This document shows, one piece after another, positions 10,607 through 22,624 of a stretch of 64,000 nt of DNA. Position numbers and translations under genes: made by a program. Each line of letters starts with the position of its first letter. Position 1 is the stretch's first letter. This DNA is from Sphagnum compactum (lineage: Eukaryota > Bryophyta > Sphagnopsida > Sphagnales). The notes under the pieces are model-generated. The model saw only the letters and a program-made list of their open reading frames with translations. It had not been told where the DNA came from and ran no database searches. The stretch covers positions 8,490,271 through 8,554,270 of the forward strand of contig OZ234499.1 of assembly GCA_965153455.1 (NCBI GenBank). The letters are read 5' to 3'.

Positions 10607-13600
10607 GGTACAGAAGCTGCAGCTACTGCTGTTGCCTTCCACTCCTGCGCCATAACGTGCACATTTTTTTGTTCAAAAACTTGCACTGATGATTCTCTGC
10701 TACTACTAATAACTGCACTACCTCCTCCTCCTCCTTCTCAACCTCGACTAAATCTGCAGCACCGCCGACTTCAGAAGCCGCGGCATTGCGGAGTTGCTCA
10801 CGAGCTGCTGCGTGACTGAAACTGGAACAACGCGATGGTCGTGAAGAACGAGAATCTTAACATGTGCCAAGGGACATGTCCAAGAAGCAGAAAAACCAGC
10901 ACTTTTCTTGAACGAATGAAGCTTTGTGCTTTTTCATCCACTGCCCAAAACTTGGCTTTGACTGATTTTGCCGAGTCTCTCTATCTCTATTCTTCAGCCT
11001 TTTTTTGGCTCGCTATATATAGCCAAAAAGAGAAATTAAAAAATAAAAGTGCTAAAAACAAGTTTTAAAAATAATGATCAAATAGCCGGAATTCAATTAA
11101 AATCTAAGAAAATTCACCAGATTTCAATATATGTTTCGAGTATTGTAGCAAAAAATATAGAAGGATATTTAAATTTATTTACTTTCACATTTTTAGCTTG
11201 TAGCCAAATTTGGCTAAATCTTCTATGGATGATGATGGCCACTTTGACAACGTCACAAAAAAATTGAGAAAAAAAAAAACATTGCTTCAGGCTTGACACC
11301 AGTGAACAATACCTTACCACTGGATGAATGATGTAGGTACCTAGTAACAACCTGCCTACCTATCAAGTGGTGGGTGGGACTCGGGAGGGAGGCATGCAGG
11401 CATCAGGCACACCAATTTTTGTGGCAGAATACTTTACACAAGATAGATCATAGTACCAGACACTTGTTTATTGAACAAATGGCACTTATTTATTGAACAT
11501 GGAGCTCATCGTGCACTGGCTGTGCCCTTTATGGCAGGTTTTGGGTTTGGCTCCTCTGCTTTCGAGGAAGAGGACAGAAGAAGAGACTCAAAGACGACGA
11601 TAAAGATGGAAGAGACTTGGTGTCAGTGTTACACTCAAGAGTTTTATTGTAAAATTTTTGGCTTGAACTTGAAGTCAATTGTGTGTGTAACAGCCTACAG
11701 GTGGAGACTTAATTGTACTCGCCAAGGGAGCTTGCGTTTTTTTAAAATCATATTAAAGTTATCCGGAAAGTCATCCTCTCTTTCACCCCTCTCCCCTCTC
11801 GTTTCACCCCCTATACCCTCTTTCAATGGTATCTGCAAAGTAAGGAAATTTTATTAAATCTCAGTGTGAAATGCTGAAACTCAGCATTTAATGCACAAGG
11901 TTCGAAAGCAATTATGGTAGTTCTACAAGTAGGAGCAGTGAAAATATTTGTAGCAGCACTGAAGGCGCTCAGGAAAAAGGAAAAGAGAGGATGAAACTCA
12001 GTTTACCACCAAAATTGGTGGAAAAACTAGTTTGGGTCCCAGCTATTTCGTTTTGTAAAATTTCATTCCCAGTTACACATTTGACGGCGTATAATGGCGA
12101 AACTGGCCGTTCTCGCCCCCTGATCGCCTGACTTTACGGATAACTTTATTACATTCAACTTGTAATCAAATTATCTAACACATGTTACAGCTGACTTACA
12201 TGGTTCCATACATGGTCTTTTCTGTTTTTTCTTCCCCAATTTTGTGATTTCAAAAATTTGGTGAATTTTTCCAAAAATAAGTCGAATTTATACACCTGAA
12301 AAAAAGTTCCAATACTTTACCCTTTTTTTCAAAATTTCTCCCAAAAACAATCATTGCTCCATAACTAAAATTTGGATTTTGTTTGAACTTGCCTTAAAAG
12401 GGCAGCAGAGTCATTAGTGTTTCTAGTTCTGTTCTTTTGTGGAAGGTTTGAATCCAATTCATGAGATATTGATACTGACTTTTTTTTTAAAATTCAGATG
12501 TCGCCTCATTGATTAGCATCCCAAGAGAGATTTAGCATTAAATGGCGACAGGTTTTTAGAACCTGTCTAAACAGTAAAAGAACTGCTATCAAACTAAAAG
12601 CAGAGTCCAAATATGGCAAAAGTATTTTTTAATAAAAATTTCTCAAGTTTTGCCTTTTTTTCTTTTTTACAAAACGAGAATATTGTGACAGAATATTCCC
12701 TTTTTTTTTTCTTTTTTTTCATTTTGGCGAAATTTTGCTGGTAGAATCTTGTTCATGGTTAGGTAATTTAAATGAAAAATGAATTTGATATTAAAAAGAA
12801 GCAACCTAGAGCCAGGTGTCCAATTGGGCATTCACAAATTGGTTGTCATTTGCATGCCAAATTGTAACTTTTTTCACTAGAGAAGAATGTGCAAGATGTT
12901 TGCTTAAATGGAGCTCACGTGAGGGGGAACTTGTGTTTATTGACAATATTGTGTTTAGATTCATTATAGAGTATAGTAGCTTAAGGGGTTTTGGCCCTAG
13001 GTAATTCTATTTCTATATGAGGATTTTTGAAAGATGATATTTTGGCTTGTGTTGAAACGTGAGATTAGTTACAGAGTTATAATATCTTGGAGGATTTTGG
13101 TTTCTTTAAGAAGATTTTTTTGAAGATTCTGTTTTTGCATGGTGAAATATTGGAGTGTCCATAATTCGTCTTTTTGCCTTAAGATACTTTTTTATGTAAA
13201 TGGCAAGGCCACAGTGCAACACACCCCTTGTTGGATTTTCACACAACACTGTCTGGATAATCACAAATCTAGGCTATCTCTTTGAGTGAGGCCTCTCATT
13301 GGCCATATTAGGCCCCTAAAATGTTAGAGTTGAACTCAGAGACTCTGATTTAGTCTATGCATGGGACATTTGTATTACTTAGAATAATTTATATAGATTT
13401 TGGGATTTTTACCATGGTACCCATTAGTCACGGCTTCAATTAGTCAGTTTAGAACTTTGTTTCTTGGTAAAAGCAAGCCATCCTCCCCAGTGAGGATATA
13501 AGCACAAATGAAGATGGAATACGTTTCTGCAACCCAGTTATGCTTATTTAATATATGATGAGAACATTTCATTAAAGCTTGATATGAGTCTAAGCATTAT

Positions 13601-13974
13601 AGATACTCAAAAAACATGTTCAAACTATTGTAATTAGTGATTTTGTTGCTTATCCTGGTATTTAAAATGACATACTAATAAAAATAATTGAAATTCATCT
13701 CCACACACCAATATTAAATGATTCAATGGGAATAGAAATAGAACAATTTATATATAGGCTTATAAACAATGGATTTTAAAATATTCACCTTTGATAACCA
13801 TTCTTGTTATGCCACGTTAATGTACTCAGTCCTATTATGCAAATAATCAAGTGGGAAAGTGTGGGTTGTTTTATCTTCAACTTACCCAAGAAGTAGCCCC
13901 ACCGTATCCTCTGTCATTTTCCTTCTTATGCCTTTAAAATGGGAAATTCCCATGAATCATTGTCTCACTTCTGG
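10607..13974. other. Upstream region and AT-rich spacer
   Basis: The part from 10607 to about 10850 is CpG-containing with triplet runs (CTCCTCCTCC near 10720) and probably holds the 5' UTR and promoter of the leftward gene at 8469-10606. From 11000 on the sequence becomes AT-rich with long A and T runs and short unrecognised open frames. A perfect 16-bp palindrome at 11201-11216 recurs at 59958-59973. Around 12230-12330 lies an AATTTGGTGAATTTTTCC-like stretch that resembles sequence near 59810. Confidence 0.4.
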
Positions 13975-14630
13975 GCCACTTGAATTTATCTCCATCATCC
14001 ATGGGTGACCGGACATGATTTCCATTGTCTGTGGGCAAATGGAAATTATTTGTGTTGTCCGTGGATGATCAAAAGTGATTTGCAATTTTTTTCCTCCATT
14101 GTCCATGGGCGATTGAAAATGATTCATGCAATGAAAGTGATTTGTGTACCTTTTTGTCATTTTTTCAGGTGACCAAAGAAATTTCCATCCTCCATGGGTG
14201 ATTAGAAATAATTTGTGACATGCATGGGCAACCTAAAATATTCTTCATTGTTGCGTTTTTCTTTCATGCAACTAGAATTGATCTTCATAGGCAACCAGCC
14301 ATTATCTACACTATTTAAGGGTCTTTTTTTCTTTGGGCAACCAAAAATTATCTCCACCAACCACGTGGGAACAAAAATGACTTACATTAGGACTCTTTTT
14401 CTTTTCTTTTTTTGTTGGCAATGGGAAATGATCTCCATTGTCCATAGGTGACCAAAATGAATCTACACCATTGGTTTTTTTCCCCTTTCGTAGGTGATCA
14501 GAATATTGATCTCCTTCATCCACGGGCAACTAGAAATGATCCACACCAATGAGTTTTGTTTTGTTCTTTTCAAGCAAAAATAAATGATCACCATCCCTAG
14601 GTGCCTGAAAATAACATGCTTCATAGATGC
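13975..14630. repeat. Degenerate minisatellite built on a TCCATGGGTGACC-like core
   Basis: The phrase tccatgggtgacc or tccgtggatgatc, followed by an aaaatgatttccattg-like tail, recurs with heavy divergence. Copies start near 14000, 14030, 14060, 14103, 14193, 14223, 14440 and 14518. Spacing varies from about 30 to 90 bases because T-rich insertions interrupt the units. It has no coding value; accidental open frames inside it are by-products of the repeat. Confidence 0.6.
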
Positions 14631-14769
14631 TTTTGCTAAAGTACGGTTACAATTTAAATGGGTATAAGTGAAGCATTAATTCAATTATCTATAAGTCTTT
14701 TGAGTCTAAATAAAACACCACCTGCACTATCATTCTTTCACTAATGAAAAGTAATATGCTCATGAGAGG

Positions 14770-15984
14770 GACAAAGCAGGAAGGGGAGGTGTATGTATTT
14801 TAATTGCAGAAAGACTTGCTGAAGCAGTGAGGGAGAATGGGACTTTGATAGAAAATAGGGTGCGGTGGGTTATATTGAAAAGACTGCCAAGTGGTGACCT
14901 TGGTGTGGTGAACATTTATGCACTCAACACTCCTAAAGAGTGGTGCTTCTTGTGGCGGAGATGATTTAAAAGCTCCCAAAGGGTTGTAGGTGGATATTAG
15001 CTGGTGATTGCAACATGGTGTAACGAAATACAAAAAATTTCAATTTTTTCAGTCAACTAATTTCACAAGCAAAGAGGTTAGCCTAGGAGCAGTTGAAGGA
15101 GCACTTTGAAGTTGAAGACTTTTTTGATTCAAAGGGTAGGTTGAGATATTCATTGGACAATAGGCGTAGAGACCTTGATTAAGGTTTGGCCAAGGTTCGA
15201 TAGACTCTATGCACCTAAAGGCATGGGAGCATGGTGAGATGGTTCCATCGTGAGGTATGAGATCAAGAGGGATTGTGGGGTGTCCAATCATTGTTCAGTT
15301 TTCTTTTGCCATAGGATGGGGGAACCAAATAGTGTTAGAGGAGATAACTTTTGTATGAACAAGAAACATCTAAATAATTTAGTAGCCATTGCCAAAATGA
15401 CTAAACTTTGGAATGGGCTGAAGGAAACTTTGCCTTTTCTCTTCAAACTATGTAAGACATTAATTGGGATATTATAAGGTGTTTTGTAAAAGGAAAGTAG
15501 AGGAAGGGGGATGTTGTAGAATTCGTGAAATCTCAGTTTGACGTTGCACAAAGGGAGTTGTACGCGGACCCAATCAGTGAGAAGAAAATTTATGACCTCA
15601 ATATTGGGCCTCAACAAAATTGTCCTTGGCTAAGAGGAAAATGATTGTCGATAACATTCTTCTTTCTTCCTTGTGGTACTTTGTGAGTGTTTGGGGAGGG
15701 ATCAAAAAAGGAATTCTTAAAATTAACCACCTTCTAAAGAATTATTTTTGGGCAGGATCGAATCATAATTGCAGGTGTTGAATTGCATGGGATCAATGTT
15801 GTGGGAAAGACAAAATGGGTGGTGCATGTTTTAAAGCATAGAAATTTTAATTTGCAAGAGCTCCTTAAATTTCGGTTAAGACAATATCTACCACATATGG
15901 GGGGAGATGGAGCCCTAACTTGGAATGGTGTTTAAAGGTTGACCATAAGAGGGTCGTTGGGTCTATTTGATGGAATAGGGTGGG
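14770..15984 (+). pseudogene. Broken LINE (non-LTR retrotransposon): endonuclease part joined to C-terminal part, RT core missing
   Basis: The plus strand shows APE-type endonuclease peptides in order: a GGVCILIAERLAEAV-like start, WVILKRLPSGDLGVVNIYAL near 14865-14925, and LPKGCRWILAGDCNMV near 14970-15019 (compare the AGDFNMV motif). Later come RYSLDNRRRDLD and DRLYAPKGMG. The sequence then jumps, at about 15625-15640, to LLSSLWYFVSVWGGIKKG and AWDQCCGKDKMGG, which belong after the reverse transcriptase in plant LINEs. The RT core with its YADD box is therefore deleted. Many stops and frameshifts show it is long dead. The LINE continues beyond the inserted LTR. Confidence 0.75.
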
Positions 15985-16894
15985 TGTCACGACTTTAGCC
16001 TTGGGTTCGCAACCAAGGCAAGGGACATGGGAAGGCGAGGGTTGAAAGTGCAACCTGGGAGTCACATCCACATTCCCGTGAATGTGGAAGAGTGTGAAGG
16101 AATGAGCCCACACATTCCCAAGTGGGCTCTTGGAGTCTCGAGGGACTCCCAAATCTTCAAAAACTGATTTCAGGGGTCAAAACTCATTGGATTGAAAAAT
16201 TTCTTATACCATTGGAAATTTTTTAACATGTAGATGTTTAAAATGGGCTCGCATGATCCATTTGAACATTTACAACACAAGTTATGGTCGAAAAAAGGGC
16301 CAGGAGTCAAAGTGTCAATTTGACTCCCGACCATTAAAAATTAGGAATCACCTTGACTTACTTGCGTGCAGGGGGTGTGCCACATATTTTCGAAAAAATC
16401 TCTTGATTGGGCTACAACTTTGCTTGAAACCTCACTTCAATCAAAGGTTTGCCCAAAAAATTATAAGCATCCAAAATGGCAAAAGTCCCAATTTCGAGAA
16501 TTTCAAGACTTCCAACTTGGGAGTCCCGAGAAAAATGACATTAAAGTGTAGCCCCCATGGTTAGTCACAGAAAATACTATAAAAGGGAAGTTGGTGGCTT
16601 CCCCCAAGTTTGGGCCGTGGTGAGTCTTATGAATCTATGTATGTCCATGGTTCATCCGTGCATCAAAAGTGCTCCAACTATGCACTAAACAACTTGTTAT
16701 TTGGTTTGTGTAGCTTCATATGAATAATTGACCCACTTGTCACTCATCCTAATCCCCATCCCGGAGCTTCGACACGCCCTTCTTACTTTCAAAATGTTGT
16801 GAGTTAGGGAACGTACCTCAACTTTTTTTTCTTCTATTATTTCCATTTTTGGACTCACATTTGAGTCTTTCAAGGAGTTTGAGGGTGCGTCACA
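15985..16894 (+). mobile_element. LTR of an LTR retrotransposon inserted in the LINE
   Basis: The segment begins TGTCACGACTTTAGCC and ends GGGTGCGTCACA, that is, TG...CA with a short inverted terminus. Directly after it stands TGGTATCAGCTTGG, which resembles the primer-binding site complementary to plant initiator Met-tRNA (usually TGGTATCAGAGC). A TATA box lies inside at 16578-16586. Length is 910 bp. No gag or pol follows; the DNA returns to LINE-like sequence within about 100 bases. It is therefore a 5' LTR with its interior lost, or a decayed solo LTR with a remnant. I saw no second LTR in the window. Confidence 0.6.
16578..16586 (+). promoter_or_regulatory. TATA box of the LTR
   Basis: CTATAAAAG sits 593 bases into the 910-bp LTR, a sensible place for the U3/R boundary about 30 bases downstream. 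It supports the reading of 15985-16894 as an LTR. Activity cannot be judged from sequence. Confidence 0.5.
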
Positions 16895-16959
16895 TGGTAT
16901 CAGCTTGGTCTAGGATGATAAAAAATTGAAATTCAACAATCCAAAAAGCCTTCATGAAA

Positions 16960-18415
16960 TTTTAGCATCGAACTTTTAAAGGAAAAGGATCAACCACCCT
17001 TGGGATGTTGGTTTTTCGAAAAATAAAGCAGCTGAGTTGCATGGGTTGGAATGGGTTTCAATGTCTGATGTGTGGATGGCTTCTACAGGAATATTTACAT
17101 CTAAAGAAGAAATGGGCAAAAAAATTTGTGTTATCCCCAAAAGAGGAATTGGGATATGAAATAATCATTACCAAATTGGAAGAGGTGTGGGGGGGTTTAT
17201 TGAAAAGGGGAGACAACCGTTGCAAAAAAAGAAATTGGATTGTTTTGTTGGAAGAGAACAAGGCATTCTTGTTTATGGTTTATTGTGTTTCATCTACCTT
17301 TAGACCTGAATGTAGCAATGATGTTTAGCATTTCTACATTCCATAAGAAATGAAGTTATATATTGTGGGCTCCCAGTGAAGGACCTTGAGTCTCATTAAC
17401 AATAAAGTGTTGGAAGGAGTGAACAACCATTATTGGGAAGGTAAAGTATGAATGGTAAAAATATCAAAATTAATGAGAAGCCTTAAAAAGGTGCATTACC
17501 TAATATGCTCCGGCAAGATAGACACATTAAAACCTAACCCTAGTGCTTATTCAAGGAAAGGCAGGGAACTTCTGTTCTCTTTCACAACTGCATTAAGGAG
17601 GAAAATGTTGAGAGATTTTAAACCAAAAATTAATGTGGTGGAAAAGAGGTGGGTAAAGGTATTTCCTTTTACTTTCAAGCTAAAATGGATGAACATATGG
17701 TGCAAAATGTGAAATAGGAAAGAGGTGAACTTCATGTGGACTTTGTAGAATAAGGCAATTGCAGTTAACACTTGGAAAGTTAAGGTGGACAACTCAATCA
17801 ATTAAACTTGCCCATTGTGACAAATGAAGAAAAATTCATGTTGCACAGCTTTTGGGAATGTTGCCATGCATAATGGGCTTGGGAATACACATAAGGCATG
17901 GTGTGTGAACTTGCCTGCAGTAACAAGCCATCACGGGTGGTTGGCCCCCTACATTGGAAACAATGTGTTTTTGCTACCAAAAGTCCAAGGCAAGTGCAAC
18001 ATGTGGAGAACATATGGTCCTTGGTAAAAGGTATCACACTCTGGACTTTATAGATTGAACGAAATGATTTGGTTTTCAATAATGAAAGATGGAATGTTGT
18101 TAAAATCCACAAAGTTATTTGGGATGCCCTACTTGATTATGTAGGGCAACTTGAAATAAATGTATGAAGCTAATTAAAAAAACCCCTAGGACGAAAAAAA
18201 ACTTCTTAAGAAGTTTTGATAAGAACTAAGGTAGGCATCAAGTTATTTGTGTTAGAGTAGGTAGCTTGTTAAGTGGTGTTATGATGGACCCCGAAAGGGC
18301 TTCATCGATTAAGGTTTCGAGCGCATGGTGGTGCTCCTTCCGCTCTGGAGGTTTGATGTTCTTGTTTCTCTTTGCAATGAATTCTTTTCATTTGTGCCAA
18401 AAAACAAAATAATTA
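16960..18415 (+). pseudogene. LINE relic, 3' part
   Basis: This plus-strand stretch resumes LINE sequence after the LTR. Stop-riddled frames give VSMSDVWMASTGIF, a TWKVKVDN-like stretch near 17770, a cysteine-containing EEKFMLHSFWECCHA segment near 17824-17871 (compare the zinc-finger-like tail of plant LINEs) and VVKIHKVIWDALLDYVGQLE near 18100. A W-R-F-D-V-L-V-S-L-like end lies near 18350. Orientation and order fit the endonuclease fragment upstream, so one element probably spanned 14770-18415 before the LTR landed. It is not functional. Confidence 0.6.
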
Positions 18416-19190
18416 GTCCTCATTCCCATCAAGCAGTGCTAAGCAATACCAATAGTAAACTTAGGGTTTTTCATATTGCTTTTGGCTACTTAATGGGTAA
18501 GTACTTGAAGAGTTATTTACTATCCCATTACTTTTTATTCATTAGCAAGTAATATCTTGTATTGTGACATTAATTGAACCCTTTTTCCAAAAAATGCATT
18601 TAATATTTTATTTGAGATCTTGTGTTTGTTGTTGCTTAGTACTAATAAGTATGAATTTTTAATCTAAAAGCAAAAACTGCATAGAAAACGACCAAAATTT
18701 GGTACAAAATCGTATGTTCCGAACAAATCACTTTGTAGGGTGCAAGCATTCATTATAAGTGTGCTAATGGGTTTGTTGTCCAGTTTTTTCATTGGAATTA
18801 TTTGTGACCAGAAAGAAAACATGAAACAAAACTTGGTGAGATTTGAAGATTGTTGAAATTTTCATATTAGTATTGGTTGGTATCAAAGTAAACAAGTCAA
18901 AAAAAATTGGTAGTAGAAGCATTACTCCAATAGTCAAACCCTTCATACTAACCTCAAAACTACTTTGAATTTTTTTTGACTTGTTAAGACCCAAATAATA
19001 GCAAATCCCACAAAAATTTAGGTACCATGACCTAACTAATCATTGTAAATGTCCTTTTTTGGGGGACATCCCTAAGACTTGAGGGACATCCTGAATAAGG
19101 TGTCCTTAGTAATTTTTATCTTTGAGTAAAGGTTGTTTGTCCCATCTAAAATTGAATTATGTTGGGACAACAAGCAGAAGTTGAAGGACT
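18416..19190. other. AT-rich spacer
   Basis: Long A and T runs and no coding signature. I see no recognisable gene, RNA or mobile-element end here. Confidence 0.5.
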
Positions 19191-19385
19191 TTAGGGACGT
19201 CGAGGGATGCTAGCGGATAATGGGGAATCACATGTGTGTGTCAAGGGATGATGAAGCGACACCTAGGGATGCCAAGGGGCATCGAGGGACATTAAGGGAT
19301 GCTAGGGGATAATGGGGGAATGACATGCATGTGCCAAGGGATGATGAAGGGACATGTCAAGGGGCATCAAGGGATGCCAACAGAT
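19190..19385. repeat. Two tandem copies of a roughly 92-bp unit with inner AGGGATG subrepeats
   Basis: Copy one begins near 19203 (agggatgctagcggataatg) and copy two near 19295 (agggatgctaggggataatg). Both carry a conserved cacatg...gtgtcaagggatgatgaag middle part. The phrase agggatg or agggacat recurs inside each copy. The unit is GC-richer than the flanks. Confidence 0.6.
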
Positions 19386-21975
19386 GGCAAAAAACATCCA
19401 AACTTAATTTTGGCTGCATTAAAAATTTCTTAAAAAACAACACAGGATCTAAAACTTAATTCAAATTCTAGAGAAAGGGAAATGAACATCTTTTTAGTAA
19501 TACTAAATGCACTAATAGTTCAACTGGCAATGGGTAGTAGACAAGGATGTGCTTGATGGAATCTAAATATGATTGTTTAGTATAAATAATAGGTAAGGGG
19601 ATTGTACTGGGGGGTTTGACACACTTGGTCATTTTTCAGCCACTTCTACAAGTTGTCAATCTTCCTGCACTAGACCAGAAACAACAATTTCACACACACA
19701 CACACAAATTAGCGCCCCTCCACAACAACTTGTGGGCCATTCCTGCACTTCGCAAAGTACTTATTTGTATAAGGACAGATGATGGATAGCCAGGTGCTAC
19801 CAACTCTCCTTGTATTGTTCTTGTGTTGGGAACTGTATCCATTTTTACTACCGAATGATGACAAAAGAGGAGGATGAAATCCAGGTCTGGGTACACATTT
19901 TCTCTACCATTCAGTCAATGGATGTATATTACTGTTTTAGTTGTCACCTGTTGGAGGTAATTGGGAGCTCTAATTTTCTGAAGAACATCTCCCTTTCTTT
20001 AGGATTTGAATTGGTTATTTGTGCAAAGGTTTACCCACTAAGTAATTGTGGGTTCCGAGTGTGTACTTACAAAGAAATAGAAAGGACTGTGCCAGGTTCA
20101 TAGCTACAATAAATTCTTATACCTTTGTGGTACAAGTCCCTAGTGGGCAAGGAGTTTTTTTTTGTTAGACCCAAAAAGAATGCCTACAAGGTATGATCTT
20201 ATCTTCCTCATGCCAATTCAACACATCACCATGTTCTCTCTTGCTACACCAGCAATTGGCTTTGCATGTCCTGCCTCTCATGGTTGTTGTGGAACATGTG
20301 AGTCTGGGACCACTTGCCCTCCTCCCTCTGTATGTTATAGTGTTTAGGTACAAACAACAAAAGAAACTAGATGAAGTTCACACTTGTTGTCTCTTAGAGC
20401 TCTTGGCAAAAGATGTGACATTTGTGATGAAAAAGAAAACTCCTCAAATATTACCCAAATCTATGAACCATTTGAAACATATTGACCATCAAAGTACTTG
20501 CCTTCTTGCATTGACTTGCAAGAAAGATGGTGTCAGGGTTAGAATGGAAAAAAGAACCATAGACTTTACTATCATCATTTGCAGTGAATCTGCTTGAAAT
20601 CTAGAACTTGAATTGATGAGTGAAGTGGATTTTCAAATGCGACAAAGTGATTTAAGGTTTAAGGATTGAGAACCTATGGAGATGAAATTTTCAAGCATAC
20701 ATGTAAATTATTAGATTTCAACAAATATGTACCCAACCCATAAAGGTCTTGCATTTCCTCTAAATAATATTTAGCCGGTGGATAGGTTTTCTAACCCCTT
20801 TTTTTACCAAGTTTAAAACTCGAGAGATAGACCTTGTACTCTTATTGATCACTAATTAATTTTTCAATAAACAGCCAACATTGGATGTTATTAAGGGATG
20901 TCACAATCAGTTTTCAGTGGGTATGTTGATTTAGAGAGATCAATTAATACCCTTCTCAAGAAAATTAAAAAAGAAAGAAAAGAAATTAGCAATTAGCAAT
21001 TATCAAAAGAAGATTCAATTTGTGGCAAACATCCAAACATCACCCAGACATCAAAAGAAGATTCAATAGGAAATATTGAAAACATTGCCACATTTTTTAA
21101 TGCTTTCAATATTTCCTTTTTGTTTCATGATTTTAGTTTTGAAGCCATTTTTGTTGACAATCTTGGATAGTTTTCATTCTTTTCAAGTATAATTTAATGT
21201 TGTATAAATAAATCACAATTTAAAAAAAGGTTGTTACTTGATTTTGAACAATTTTTGTATGTTTGACATGTGTTCATAAATGTGTGCTCATTATGATTGA
21301 GGAATGCATGAGTCAAGTTTGTGACAAATGGTAAGGCCATCTCCTATGGTATTTGTACAAAAAACATCATTGAACGTTTAAAACAGAAATGTCAAGACAA
21401 GAAGTTGTAAGGTTACTTCCCTATATATTATCCTTTTCATTGTAAGAGGTTAGAAATAATAAATACAAATAGTTGAGGAAACTAATTAGTTCCAAATTAA
21501 CCACATTTCACCAATCATGACACAAAAAACATATTGCTAAATATCTTAATTAATTTCACATCCTTGTGTTTAGTACACATAATTATTTTTAGACTACTTT
21601 CTCAAAGAAGGATTTTACTATTGCATTACTTGTTTAAACTATGTATATCCACAGTACAACTTACAACTACTTTTGGTTAGTTTTTCCCTTTTTTTCTCCT
21701 TTCTTTTTCCCATAATCAACAAAATAGGTCTTTGAAATTATTTTAAAGGTTTTTTGTGGTTTCACATAAGGTATCAATCAAAGTTGGATTTCAAAAATAA
21801 TTCAAAATTCATATGAAAAATGATGTTAATTGAGGCATAATGTCTTGCAAACAATTAAGGTTTGTAAGGATATTACTTCCTTTAGTGTTGGGATAAAATG
21901 TCATAACCAATGTTGGTCAATTATTGAGAAAATGAATAGTTATCAACAAGGGTCCAAAGGTGCATTATCCATAAC
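19386..21975. other. AT-rich spacer with a (CA)n run and a hairpin
   Basis: A short (AC)n microsatellite lies at about 19692-19706. A 13-bp perfect inverted repeat (GGAAATATTGAAA and TTTCAATATTTCC) at about 21070-21118 can fold into a stem-loop. Just before it the phrase atcaaaagaagattcaat occurs twice (near 21003 and 21049). Open frames near 19810-20103 and 20193-20597 show no motif I recognise. Confidence 0.4.
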
Positions 21976-22409
21976 ATTACTACAAATCGTGATTTTTTCT
22001 ATTGGAAATTTTGACCAAAAAGTATCCCTATTGGACACTAGTCGAAAAAATCACTCAATCATTTTGGTCAAGTTGTTTTTGACTTGACCAATTTGATTGG
22101 TGGTCTTTTTGACTAGTCGAGTGGTGGGCCATTTGACTGGTCAAATCAAAATTTTGGGTAACAAGTTTTTTGGGTCAATTTTTTTAGTTTAAAAAATGTG
22201 TACTCGATTTATTCATTGGTGTGCACAATATTGTATAAAATTTTAAATGATTTGTGGAAAAAAAAAATTCAAATTGAATTGTGTTCACAAATTCAACTGA
22301 TATTTTTCTTTCAAGATTTATAGTTTTGTGTACATGTAGACTTAATAAATATTATTGAGTAAGAATTAATAAGTATTAGGCAATACAATTAGTATGTAAT
22401 AGTTAGGAA

Positions 22410-22624
22410 CTAAATTGTAACTAGGTAATATATGATACTTAATTAATAAACCTACCTATTAACTAAGTAATAACTAGTAGCTAGCTAGTAAACCTAAATA
22501 TAATTCTAGCTGTTTAGTAAATTAGTAGGTAGTTAAGGAGGTAGGTATAGGTAGGTATGTATAAATGGTACATAAATAGACCTAGGGTAAATAAATAAGT
22601 TTAGGTGGGTAGGTATGTAGGTAA
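22410..22624. repeat. TAGG/GTAGGTAT simple-sequence tract, left part
   Basis: Variants of taggtaggtatgtaaa fill this stretch inside the CACTA-like element. The tract resumes at 23277 after the nested element, which implies that the nested element split a pre-existing tract. Confidence 0.6.

Noticed and set aside
16005-16025. tRNA-like GGGTTCGCAACC segment as a tRNA gene
   Set aside because: Only a T-loop-like word is present; no acceptor stem or anticodon arm can be folded, and the site lies inside an LTR.
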